Below, in pieces: positions 34,691 to 45,459 of a stretch of DNA of 64,000 nt. Both the position numbers and the translations under genes were made by a program. This DNA is from Vicugna pacos (Eukaryota > Chordata > Mammalia > Artiodactyla > Camelidae). The stretch lies in assembly GCF_048564905.1 (NCBI RefSeq), contig NC_133013.1, forward strand, positions 10,490,105-10,554,104, given 5' to 3'. The notes under the pieces were generated by a model that searched no databases, was not told the origin of the DNA, and was given only the letters and a program-made list of their open reading frames with translations. The stretch's first letter is position 1, and each line of letters begins with the position of its first letter.

Positions 34691-34806
34691 TCCTGGGGTG
34701 TCTGCTTGATGATTTATAGCTGTTGAGTTCTTACAGAAATAGAGATCTCTGAGGAGCAAGGGGTGAGGAGAACTATTGGTTACATTCTACTCTCTTCCAT
34801 CAGGTT

Positions 34807-34853
34807 TTATATATACATATATGTATATATATATAAAAATATATAAAATACAT
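34807..34853. repeat. (TA)n-rich microsatellite
   Basis: Nearly pure TA/ATA repeats with two inner CATAT interruptions. Confidence 0.9.
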
Positions 34854-34856
34854 ACT

Positions 34857-37273
34857 CGTATTTTTTAGGGTCCACTCCTCAAGGAAAGGGCTTTGATGAT
34901 GAGCAAATGCATGAGGAGAGTGTAGGAAATCTAAATTATGTCTTGTGAGCAACAATATGTGGGGGAGAATATGTCAAATGGCTAGGCAGTTTTGTAAACT
35001 AATCGTAGATCTATCATGTATGAAGAATTTAGGACTATTCATGAGATCCCAGAGGACAATGCTGAGACTAGGGTGGGGAAGCTACACAGGCAGATTTTGC
35101 TCAACAAAAGGGAGAACTTAGTCATAGCGCAATCACTGAGCTAAGATGGGCTACACGGTGTGCCTGTTCAGACAGAGGTCTGCTACCTATTCGGTCAGGA
35201 CACTGTAGAAACAGTAAAGCAAACTGGATTATTTGATATCTAAGAATTAATTTTAATGCCACATGCATTACATAACTGAAAATGATGAGTATGTTTCCCC
35301 TTTCTAGAGACAGAGTCCCACCAAGCACACAGAGGTATTGGCCACAAGACGTCATCATCTCCTCGTTCTCTAGTTACCCCCAGGTCCATCTGCCACTTAG
35401 CACTCTCTCTTCTGTCACTAAGTCAGTCTAGTTCTACAAAATCTGGTTCCAGCCTAGGTTTCCAGTCTCATATGCGCTTCCTGCTCATAGGCATTCTTGG
35501 GTGTAATCACATCAGGCTACCTGTCCGTATAAAAAGGGGCCATAACTTCTCTATTTGCCACATGTCTGCCCGTGCAATGTCCATGCCTGCAAAACTTCCT
35601 CTTCTTCATTGGTCCTCAGAATCTCTCTTCTTGTCAAACCCTAGAAGTGTTTTAGAAAGATAGCTCTCTCTTTAGCAATACCAAGATACCCTGGGGGCTG
35701 GGACCATGTCTAATGCCTGCCATCATTCAAAAGACTATATATGGGGACTTTTGATATTTACAAAATATTGGTTTATTCCAAGCATTTTTATTCAAAATAA
35801 ATTTAAAAAACTAAATAAAAAATTATTGTTCTTTATAGGAATTTTCAGCCATAGTTAATTGGGCTATTCCTCAACTAGGTATTGTTAGATCAAAGTTCAA
35901 AGACACAAAAGGGATAGAAGATGTGCACCATTTTTTTAAATAAAATAAAGACAGTCTAAAGACATTTCAGGCAGCAGATTTACTGTAGATGATAATTTTC
36001 AACATTTCCCAGAAAATTGTGACCACAGGCCACTCTGATTGATGGGGTCAGGCTCTGACAGAGAATCTGATTGGAGCTTCTCCTGGCTTTGACAAGGACG
36101 CCTGCACTCTTCCAAATTAGACAGGGCCTCTGCTCTCTGTTGGACACAGTCTAAGCCCACGTTGCCTGTTTAAAGAGACAGTGACTTTAGTTAAGATCCA
36201 GGACACAGACTTTGAGGATATGAACAAATCACTTCCCTCAACATGCCCCCTCATCTCTGCCTTAGGAGACAAAGGCTTTGGGATAATTGAATGTGCTCAG
36301 TGTTGCCCTTGCTTTCTGACAGTCTGTCTGTTCACCGATGATGACATGAATACCCAGCAAGCTGTACCAATTGTTTCCAGGTTAGTCCATTTCTAAATTA
36401 CCGTTTCCGATGAGGTAGAGGCATCATTTCTTCGAAGGTCAGAGCTGCAGTTTACAAATACTTCCTAAGACAGTCAAGTCAACTTCTGTCTTCCTCAGTG
36501 GGTCTGAGTTTTATGTCGTGATTCAAGTTACAGTCTTGGTCCTTGGTTCTTCCTTGACCTCCATCCCCTCCAGGGAGGATGCAAGATTCCTCTTGTCACC
36601 TGCTGCTCACTGAGATATCATCTTCCCAACCCCTCCCAGAATCATTTCCATCAGCTCCACTGAGCTCCAGTCTTACTTTCCTTTTTAGCATTTATTTGAA
36701 ACCAATCATATTTTGTTGCCACCCTGATTTTGGTAGCTCCTTCCTCTTGAGTTCCATTCCTAGGCACTAGCCACATTTCTCTTGTGAATGGTCTCAACTG
36801 GCAAAGCCCTCCTGCCTTTGGGAGTTGACACCCACCAGAGTTGTCTTTTGGCAAAGGCTTCTTCTTTTCCAAGGCTCTACTCCACCAGAGGTCTACCAGA
36901 GGACACCAATAATTCTAAGGCCTTGCCATGTTTCTCTTCACCAAATCATTAAAATGAAATTTTGGGTGACCACAAGAGAACTGGGGTCAAGGCACAATGA
37001 TTTCATCATCAGTGTATCAATGAAAACTCTGGATAAAGACCCACCATAGAACCACCACACTAAACACTGGAACTATAATGAAAGGCACTCAACTCTTTAA
37101 GTGCCCTTACAATAAGATACAGCTGTATTTTCCCTTCTATTTATTTAAATGTTCATGCGTTCTTAAAGAAGCTTAAAAAACCAAAGCCCTTGGCATTCCC
37201 AAAGACAACTGGGGACCAATCCAGGCCTAGCCCCAGTGTTGAGTGCCTTGGGTACATGAGAGGTGCTGAATAC
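34857..37273. other. Unassigned non-coding sequence, 2.4 kb
   Basis: No gene is recognised and open frames are under 80 codons. Around 35680-35740 the text CTGGGGGCTGGGACCATGTC recalls an L2 3' region, but the match is weak. The rest reads as single copy. Confidence 0.45.
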
Positions 37274-37497
37274 ATGGCTTCTGGGATTTTAAAATTGTAG
37301 AACAGATAAACAAGATTACACTGTATAGCACAGGGAAATATACACAAAATGTTATGATAACTCACAGAGAAAAAAAATGTGACAATGAGTGTGTATATGT
37401 CCATGAATGACTGAAAAATTGTGCTGAACACTGGAATTTGACACAACATTGTAAAATGATTATAAATCAATAAAAAATGTTTAAAAAAATGGCTTCT
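37274..37497 (+). mobile_element. Short young-type L1 3'-end insertion
   Basis: Direct repeats ATGGCTTCT at 37274-37282 and 37489-37497 enclose 206 bases of L1 3' UTR in sense orientation. They contain AATGTGACAATGAGTGTGTA, CTGAAAAATTGTGCTGAACA and TTTGACACAACATTGTAAAA and end in ATAAAAAATGTTTAAAAAA. The wording is that of the youngest 3' UTR type here, shared with 13924-14350 and 45120-45279. No coding sequence is present. Confidence 0.9.
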
Positions 37498-37680
37498 TAT
37501 ATACTGAAAGTTATGTCTTCAGAAAGTCACATTCCTATTTTTAACACACTTACACAAACTAAAGTATGCTTTTATGTGAACTTGAAAGGAAAACAAAGTC
37601 TCTCTCTTTTTTTCCTTAACAGAATGTGCTAAAGATAAAAAAAAAAAAAACAACTCATTTATTTGTTTGAATGTTGAATG

Positions 37681-38106
37681 CTGTGCTAGGCAGAATCATG
37701 GCCCCCAAAGATGTCTACATGCTAATCTATGAACATGTTACATGGCACAGGGATTTTGCAGCTATGATTACATTAAGCATTGTTCAGATGAAGAGATTAT
37801 TCTGCATTATCTGGGCGGGCCGAGTGTAATCACAAGGGTCCTTATGGATGGAGGCGGGGGGTCAGGGTCAGAGTCAGAGAAGTAGGCGTGATGATGGACA
37901 CAGACGTTCACATGGTGTGAGACCCAGAGACAAGGAGTGAGGGCAACCTTCGCAGGCTGGGAAAGGCAAGGAAATGATTCTCCCTTAGAACCTCTGAAAG
38001 GACATAGCCCTTCCAACCCGTTTCCCATCTTTAGAAAAGCAAGATAACAAACTCATTTTGTTTTAAGCCACTGTTTCTTATAGCACCAATGGGAAACTTG
38101 TAACAG
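37681..38106 (+). mobile_element. MLT1-type LTR (ERVL-MaLR fossil)
   Basis: A solitary sense LTR: GCAGAATCATGGCCCCCAAA, GGGATTTTGCAGCTATGATT, TTATCTGGGCGGGCCGAGTG, TAATCACAAGGGTCCTTATG and an end near GTTTTAAGCCACTGTTTC. No internal region is adjacent. Old, shared placental age. Confidence 0.9.
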
Positions 38107-39027
38107 GTATACAAAGAGTTTTATTAATAAATGTCTAATTTCCATTTGACTTCCAGGAAGGAATGGTCAATAGGCAATGAACTGGAGAATATTGCTGATA
38201 AGTCATACAAAGAAGATGACCTACAGCGCATCTGAATTTGAAGGACCCAGGATATGCACAAGGACTGTGAATACAATTGCGGGAAAATAGCATCAGGGCT
38301 CAACTGACCATCATTACTCTTGACTCCACGTGAGAAAAATCAAGAAAAAGAGCAAAGGGATTTTAGGGAGTGGTGCACACACTAATTAACACATGGCCAC
38401 GTGAAATTGTGTAGATAACACAACAGCATACATGTATCGCCTGAAACCCTTTGTTTTTCAGCTCAGTGACAGGGACCATTATTTCATTTTGAAAAGTAAC
38501 CATTGTCAACAAGTAACATTTTACAGACGGACACATCCAGGCTCTTCTTTCGACCTTAACATCCATGCCTCTGAAGTTATCGCTTGATCCATAAGTAATT
38601 TCCTAAAAAGTTGGTAGGAATCTAAATGTGTCAGAGAAGAAGCTAGTGGTCAGTATAAACGTCAAAAAGTAAAACCTAACCTGCCTTTAATGCAAATCAT
38701 ACACAAACTGAAACGTCATTATTTTGTCTTGCTTCGAGTTTCCGAAATTGGGGTGGAAGTGTTGGTAGCATGGCTTAAATTTCTACTTTTCTTTAGGAAA
38801 AAAAAAAAAAGCAGTAAGGACTGCTCATTATCTCCACCTGGCTATGCCTGGCATACCTGCTCCACTGCTCCGGTTCAAGACAATTACTCCTAATAACCAG
38901 CCCCTCCTGGGGTAATTTCTCATCTTGGCAGGTCTCCTTCTGTAATGGCTAAAGGGGAGTGGCCGAGTTTCCAAGGCTTCGGCTGAGCCAGATGCATGTT
39001 TCCTCCCGGACACGAACAGCCTGTTCT
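38107..39027. other. Unassigned non-coding stretch
   Basis: No gene is seen. A poly-A run of about 12 lies at 38799-38811. The remainder has no nameable repeat. Confidence 0.45.
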
Positions 39028-39164
39028 GGTCTCTCCCTGTCTTTCTTCTTTCTCCTTCTTGCCTTGCTTTCTCTCCCTCCTTCCCTCTTTTCTTCCTTCC
39101 CCCCATCCTTCCCTCCTTCCCTCCCTCCCTCTTTCCTCCCTTCCTTCCTTCCTTTCCTTTTCTT
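39028..39164. repeat. Polypyrimidine tract, (CCTT)n-rich
   Basis: About 137 bases nearly all C and T on the plus strand, with runs such as CCTTCCTTCCTTTCC. Long mirror-like polypyrimidine tracts of this kind can adopt non-B (triplex) structure. Open frames across it rich in Ser, Pro, Leu and Phe are compositional artefacts. Confidence 0.93.
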
Positions 39165-40162
39165 ACTCAGTTCCCTAAAACTAGTTTGACTTCACAAAAC
39201 AAAGCAGATGAGCCCCACAGAAACCTCACCCAGGCTGTCAGCACCCGGAGAACTTTGGCTGCAGCCCCTTCTACGAAGTGTAATTAGGTGATTGGCAAAT
39301 GGCCGGTAGCAACGGAGATGGAAATATGCTCTGTTATCATGTTTTCGTGACTCAGAGAAAGAGCTTCAGCATCCTGATTTTTCAACCCAATTCCAATCTC
39401 ATATGTATGAAAAGCTAGCCTCTGCCACTCCCCAGCAATCTACTTATTGAACGGACTTTTCTGCAAGCATAATTATATCCCCCATCCCTTGCTATTGCAT
39501 CCTTTTATTTCATTTTCCTCTGTATCTCCTGCTGTGCTGACTGCCATCACAACACTTCATGCTCTGACCAAGAGAATAGGTCATTGATTTTTTTTTTTTC
39601 CTAAAGGCAGTACCACTCTGTGAATTGGTCTCGATCCCCAGAGACAGTGAGTGTAGGAGAGAGAGAAATGGAGAAAGCGTGATAGCACAGACATAGGACA
39701 CTGGGTCAGAGGTCCCCATCCTCTCCAGCGTGGCTACGTTGTGTTTCCTCCCTCGCCTGACGCTAGCTCCTCTAATGACAAATGCTACTGTGTGAGTGCT
39801 TATACTGGAAATTGGATGTCATTTCTGTATGGGCATATGATTATCATATGTACACATGAGCTTTAGCCAAGATCTGCATTTGGAAAGCAGTGAGCCACGA
39901 GGACAATATCCATTAGTCTGTAATTTTGGATTTTTTTTTTTTTACTGGCTTACACAGACTGCACATCTTTTATTTGCACTGGAGATAGCTCGGACAGATT
40001 GAATATTTACCACTAACCTTGCAAACTAATATTCTATGAAGCTATATGGTACCCTAATGTGAAGGTAACACTAAGGACAGGCTTCTGGACATGGAGTAGG
40101 CACAGTAGACACCTCTTCTCTGTCTCCGTGATTGTGAGACTTGCACTTGCATAGAAACATTT
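39165..40162. promoter_or_regulatory. Single-copy stretch with E-box/TAAT motifs, possible regulatory element
   Basis: No transposon is recognised here. CATATGATTATCATATG at 39834-39850 is a perfect inverted repeat with 8-base arms around one base. It puts two CATATG E-boxes on either side of an ATGATTATCAT centre. GAAGTGTAATTAGGTGATTG near 39276 adds a TAATTAG site. I infer possible regulatory use only from motif arrangement. Confidence 0.3.
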
Positions 40163-40250
40163 GGTTAATCAACTAGTGAGTGAGAACCTATTCCACGCCA
40201 AGCTGTCATCTAGGCACAAAGGATTCGATAATGAGCAAAGCAGGGAGCAC
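40163..40250 (-). repeat. L2/MIR 3'-end fragment, antisense
   Basis: GTGAGTGAGAACCTATTCCA, then GTCATCTAGGCACAAAGGAT and AATGAGCAAAGCAGG recall the reversed L2 3' end. Diverged and short. Confidence 0.5.
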
Positions 40251-41384
40251 CATTTTTCCAGTAAAGGAGGAGTGGATGCAAAAAAGATAACTTCACAATT
40301 TTCATCTAATTTAATCTGGGAACTTGATTTGGCTGATACGTCCAAACCATCACTGTGATTTGCCTTGCATGTGAAGAAAATACTCTGAGTATACTTTGGA
40401 TTCGGTTTAATACATTTATCCTTCTGGCTATATTTTGGCTACGCGTATCTATATGCTCTTTTCTTATTTGTAAAAACTTTGGAAAGTAATTGTTTTTATG
40501 ATCAAAGGTAGAGAATCCGAAGGAAAATATTTCCAGATATTTTGTGAGTAACCTACTACCAGCATTTAGAAGTCATTAGATTTGCATTCTTCTCTGTTGT
40601 GTCTCTCTGTGTGTGTTTATTTTGTTTGTTTATTTGCTTCGGTTTTTGATCCCCATAAAAATCAGCATCATCTTAAAGGTATTTTTTTTTCCGAGAACAA
40701 ACCATATATTCCTCCTATGCACCAGTTTATCTTTGATTAGAAAGGTAACATCCTTGTCTGCATGCCTGAGAAGGTGCTCTTTGTGAGGTGTCTAAGTCTT
40801 CAGTACATTACAGGTGGTCTACACAAAGAAATGTGACTTATAGAGTTATTCCGGCACTATAAACATGAATTATTTCATGGATATATGATATCCTTCCCTT
40901 CTACTTCAAATGTCCTCATCTTTCTGCAACTTTGTCAAGCTAAATTTCCATTATAATCAAGTATCCCTTGAAAAAATTAGACGGCTTTTTCCTCTGATTC
41001 TTATTCTAAATCTGAATTTTCATGTCTAGAAAAATTTTTGCTTGTAGTACTTTTACTACTATATTAAACACTTTTAACATTGTTTTTTTTCATTATCAAA
41101 AAGTAATTCTCCATATACTTTTAACTTGCATTTTTTTTTGCAAACATAAAAAATAGTTGTATGCTTTTACTTGGCCATCCAATTTTTTGCACACGTCCAT
41201 TCAATTCCTTATATGTTAAGCTGAAAGTCTTAAATGCTAAAAGTCAAACTATAGAATTGGATAGTGTGTATTTAATAAATTATTTAATAGAATGTTGTAA
41301 CGGTTATATACATATACACAGGTACACACGATTCAAGATAACATGATGAAAAGCCAGTAACGCAGATCACAATTACATAGAGAA
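40251..41384. other. Unassigned non-coding stretch
   Basis: T-rich text without a recognised gene or repeat. Confidence 0.45.
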
Positions 41385-42012
41385 AAAGCTGTTCTTTTAT
41401 AATTCATAAATTGCCAACACATGTAAGCAACCAAGATGTCTTTCAGTTGGTGATGGATAAATAAAGTCTGATGCATCCGTACAATGGGATATTATCCAGC
41501 ACTGAAAAGAAATGAGCTATCAAGCCATGAAAAGACACGTAGAGCTTTAAATGTACATTACTAAGTGAAAGATAACAGACTGAAAAGACTACATACTGTG
41601 TGATTCCAACTATAAGACATTCTGGAAAAGGCAGAACGATGGAGATAGTACAGAGCTTAGCGGTTGCTGGGGGCTAGAGAAGAGGTAGAGAGGGATGAGG
41701 AGGTAGAGTACAGGGTGTTTTTAGGGCAATGAAAATATTCTGTATAAAACTGTAATTGCCCATACATGTCGTTATACATTTGCGAAAACCCACAGAACTG
41801 TATACAAGACCAAGAGTGAACCCTAGTAGTAACTTTGAACTTTAATTAAGAACAGTGTGTCATGGCTTCATCAATTGTAACAAACGTACTATGTCCAGTC
41901 AAACTATGTGTTGAGGAGGAGGAAGTGCCTAAGAACTCTGTACTTTGTTTAATTTTCCTGTGAACCTAAAATTGTCTAAGACATAAAATCTATCAATAAA
42001 ATAAAAAAAACA
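41385..42012 (+). repeat. Old L1M 3' end, sense, about 630 bp
   Basis: Late ORF2 and 3' UTR of an old L1 in sense orientation: CAACCAAGATGTCTTTCAGT, ACAATGGGATATTATCCAGC, ACTGTGTGATTCCAACTATA, GCGGTTGCTGGGGGCTAGAG, AAACCCACAGAACTGTATAC, then an A-rich end ATAAAATAAAAAAAACAG. Diverged and 5'-truncated. Confidence 0.85.
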
Positions 42013-42780
42013 GTTCTTGATATTTAATAGAAGGAAGCATCGTGGTATTGTATTTACTCGTTGCATAAATTTGGAAAGTCTGTGAAATAAGGATAAGAAC
42101 CAACTCACAGAGTGGCCATGACGATTGAGTGACATCATCAATGTCAAATTCTTCGCATGAGCTAGAGTAACATTTCAATAAGTAATAGTTATTGCTATCC
42201 TTGAAATTCATAAATACTCAAATAACACCAAAACCAGATTCTCCAACAACAAAGTATCCCTAACAGGTTCACAATGCCTTTTGAGCTGCCTAACACTTGG
42301 CATTTGATTGCACTGTGAAACAACCACAGCACATCCATCCTCCTCAAAAAGGAGACCGAAGGCCAATTTTTTCCTTTATACTTCTCTTGAGAAAATTCAC
42401 TGTTGTCAAAAGTTGGCTAGACACAGTCCTGTTATCCTTTGACTGCACTGTTTGGAAAAAAATATATATATCCACTGTTCTTTTGTATGTCATGGACTCT
42501 ACAGACACCTTAATAAGATGTTAAGTTCAGTCCCAGCACCTCCATTAATGCCAACTTCTGTTAAGACGTCCAGAAGCAATAAGAAGCAAGAGGTAAACCA
42601 CTAGGATTCATTCTCCTATGCTTACAACTTTGTGTTTCAATGCAGGTGAGACTTAGCAATTCAAGAGCCATAAAGAACCCCTTCATCGAAGACCTTAATG
42701 TAGGCTTGAAGCGCAGCATGAGTTCAGTGATTCTATTACACAGAAAATAGATCCCATTTGATTTGGGTCAAACCTTTTAG
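42013..42780. other. Unassigned non-coding stretch
   Basis: No gene or nameable repeat is seen. Confidence 0.45.
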
Positions 42781-42808
42781 TGTTTTTGTTTGTTTGTTTG
42801 TTTGTTTT
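42781..42808. repeat. (GTTT)n microsatellite
   Basis: Five to six tandem GTTT units. Confidence 0.9.
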
Positions 42809-42899
42809 ACTTAGTTTCCAATGCACCAGAAACAACAGCCTCTGTGTGAAGCAGTTGCTCAGGACCATGCCCCCCTTCCCACTTCATTTTTTTCCTTGA

Positions 42900-43150
42900 T
42901 TTTTAAATTTTTATTTATTTATTTTACTGAAGTATAGTCAGTTTACAGTGTTGTGTCAATGTCTGGTGTACAGCATCATGTTTCAGTCATACATATACAT
43001 ACATACGTACACTTGTTTTCATATTCCTTTTCATTATAGGTTACTACAAGATATTGAATATAGTTCCCTGTGCTACACAGTAGAAACGTGTTTATCGATT
43101 TCATATGTAGTAGTTACTATCTGCAAATCTCGAACTTCCACTTGACCTAC
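42900..43150 (-). mobile_element. L1 3' UTR fragment (older camelid-type)
   Basis: Minus-strand L1 tail: a (TTTA)n poly-A remnant at 42908-42924, then GAAGTATAGTCAGTTTACAG, GTCTGGTGTACAGCATCATG, AGGTTACTACAAGATATTGA and AGTTCCCTGTGCTACACAGT. This is the older 3' UTR type of the lineage (AGTCAGTTTAC, TACTACAAGATATTG). The right edge is blurred and no target-site duplication is obvious. Confidence 0.88.
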
Positions 43151-44714
43151 CTTGGCTTTCCCCTTTCCTTCTTCTCTACCCTTAATTTCAACTCTTTGTT
43201 ACTGATGTTTCTTTTTCTGGGCTCTATTTCAAGGACGTTTTGAACTCTGCTGGGATACAGAACTTGGTCTCCAACTCAACTCTCAACCCCCATCCAACTG
43301 GTGCACACTCCTTAGGGTTTGTGTCTCATCCGCTAATCTAACTATGCCTTCACCCTCCCTGTTAAAACTTGTCCTGAGAGGCATCACCCACCTGATCCTT
43401 GCCCAGGAGAAGGATTTTTTCCTCCTCTTTTTTTAAGTAAGCTTTACTTAATATTTATTTATTTTTTAAATGCTTGTACCTAAACTCAGTGGTCTAAGGC
43501 ACACGATGATAAAATGCTAAGGTCTTTCAACTTCCAAACTGTATGCTCTGGACAGAGATAAAAGTATTTAATTCCTGGTAGGTCCAGCACATCCAGTTAA
43601 GCAATTGTTTTAATGTGCAATTTTGACAATTTAGCAGCAGCTTCCTTATGGCAGCTTGCAATATAACATTATCCCCAAATGGCTCTTGGTGGTCATCTGC
43701 CCAGTGGATTAATTTACTGCCCCACTCGACAACCTGTGATCATACCTGAGGAAGCTTAATAGCAATACTTTCTTTCTGCTCAATTGAACTATCTACAACT
43801 CAGGAATACAACAAACAGATCTACCCCCGTTTTGCTATATGGCTTTATCTTAACCTAAGCATGGATATTTAAGGACCCCCTCCTTCCTTTTTTAATTCAA
43901 TTTCTTTTGCCCCTTGTTTCACCCAAGCTAATCCTTCAGAAATGATTCATGTCCATTTTGACATTTTGACAGAATTTTTTTAGTACATATTAATTAGCTT
44001 TTTTTTTTCCATCCGTTGAAAATTTCTGAAACTGGGTAATATCAAGAATGAACAATAAACAGAATTGGCTCAAAGTGAGAGGTGACCTGATCTCATAGAC
44101 GATGAAAAGTGATCTCTTTTCTTTAAACAAAATTGAGACCTTGAGAGAACTTCATAAATACAGTCCACAGACCTAAAAAGAAGGCAGTGTATTCTTGATT
44201 ATAAACATTCATTTCTAGCAAAACGATGAGAAGAGCACTGTTACCATTTCAAATAAAAATTTAACCAGGCTCGAATTTGAAAAAGGAAAATCAATGGTAA
44301 CTCTTATAGAAGAGAATCAATTCCGTGGTGTCCCACATTTTGCCATATATGACATTTGAAATGAGTTACTGTGACCTCACTATGACTCTTCTTGAAAAGC
44401 TTCTAACTGTTATAGTTAAGACAGCTATGAAGAGCTTTACATCTTAATCCTGACTCTGCCCCAGGCTGGCCAGATGAAAAAGGTACAGCCTGGCCATTCT
44501 ATTGTCAACATTTATGGAGGACAGCCATGATCTATAGGACTCCAAACTCTATTTCAACAGGATCACTGTAGTCCTTTCAAAGCAGCTGAGATGTTATTCC
44601 TTTCCAGGTGTTATGAAACTAACACCTTACAGAGCCTTTTGTGTCACCCAGACTGGTTCTCATGATTTCAATGGCAAAAGACCTAAGAAATCCAACAAAT
44701 GATAGCAACATGCC
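43151..44714. other. Unassigned non-coding sequence, 1.6 kb
   Basis: No gene or clear transposon is seen. Pyrimidine-rich at the left end. 43440-43740 and 43900-44700 read as single copy. Confidence 0.45.
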
Positions 44715-44752
44715 AAATAAAATCAAGCATAAGAAATAAAATCAAGCATAAG
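44715..44752. repeat. 19-bp tandem duplication
   Basis: AAATAAAATCAAGCATAAG occurs twice head to tail (44715-44733 and 44734-44752) with no differences. Identity of both copies suggests a recent slippage event. Confidence 0.93.
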
Positions 44753-45049
44753 TAATAAAATTATGTGATTCAATTAAAAAAAAACCTTAGTGAAAATGAG
44801 AGTCAGTGAAGGTAATGATAATCAGGTCTACCATTTGTCGTACAGTATAACACTCTGAATGAGGATGACTGAATTATAGCCAATACCAATGCATCTGCAT
44901 GGGGTATTTTGTTACATGTCCCTTTGGACCCACTAGGATGGTTTTCTTTCTTTTCCCAACACTTATTTATGCGTGTTTATCAAGTGTAGCTCCATGTAAT
45001 AAACAAACATGCATTGAGAGGAAAATACTAGACTAACCTATAGAGCAAT

Positions 45050-45068
45050 ACACACACACACACACACA
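45050..45068. repeat. (CA)n microsatellite
   Basis: About nine uninterrupted CA units. Confidence 0.93.
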
Positions 45069-45109
45069 TACATTTTATAGTTTCATGCTAATGGTGACTT
45101 AAGTCAATA

Positions 45110-45289
45110 GAATCCATTTTTTAACATTTTTTATTGAGTTATAGTCATTTTACAATGTTGTGTCAAATTCCAGTGTAGAGCACAATTTTTCAGTTATACA
45201 TGAACATACATATATTCATTGTCACATTTTTTTTTTCACTGTGAGCCACCACAAGATCTTGTATATATTTCCCTGTGTGGAATCCATTT
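45110..45289 (-). mobile_element. Very short young-type L1 3'-end insertion with target-site duplications
   Basis: Direct repeats GAATCCATTT at 45110-45119 and 45280-45289 enclose 160 bases of minus-strand L1 3' UTR. Diagnostic words are GTCATTTTACAATGTTGTG, TCAAATTCCAGTGTAGAGCA and GAGCCACCACAAGATCTTGT, identical in kind to the nested L1 at 13924. The L1 part holds 160 bases of tail and nothing else. Confidence 0.92.
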
Positions 45290-45334
45290 ATTGAGTTTAC
45301 TCATTTTAGAACATGATACTTACTTCCTTCAGAA

Positions 45335-45455
45335 TAATATACGGTTTATTATTATCTGTTTTATTTATAGGTGAGGAAACTGAAGCTCAGACATGTCTAG
45401 GTAATTTGCCCAAGATTTTTTAGTGTGTCAGTGGTAGAGCTACAAAGAAAACAAT
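45335..45455 (-). repeat. MIR SINE core, antisense
   Basis: TAGGTGAGGAAACTGAAGCT, CAGACATGTCTAGGTAATTT, GCCCAAGATTTTTTAGTGTG and TCAGTGGTAGAGC follow the antisense MIR. Confidence 0.85.
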
Positions 45456-45459
45456 TTTG

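Noticed and set aside
38959-39189. Plus-strand open frame rich in Ser, Pro, Leu and Phe
   Set aside because: It reads through the polypyrimidine tract; composition alone explains it.
45420-45446. tRNA-like box wording (CAGTGGTAGAGC) resembling the start of a camelid SINE
   Set aside because: The flanking sequence follows an antisense MIR, whose reversed core gives the same words.
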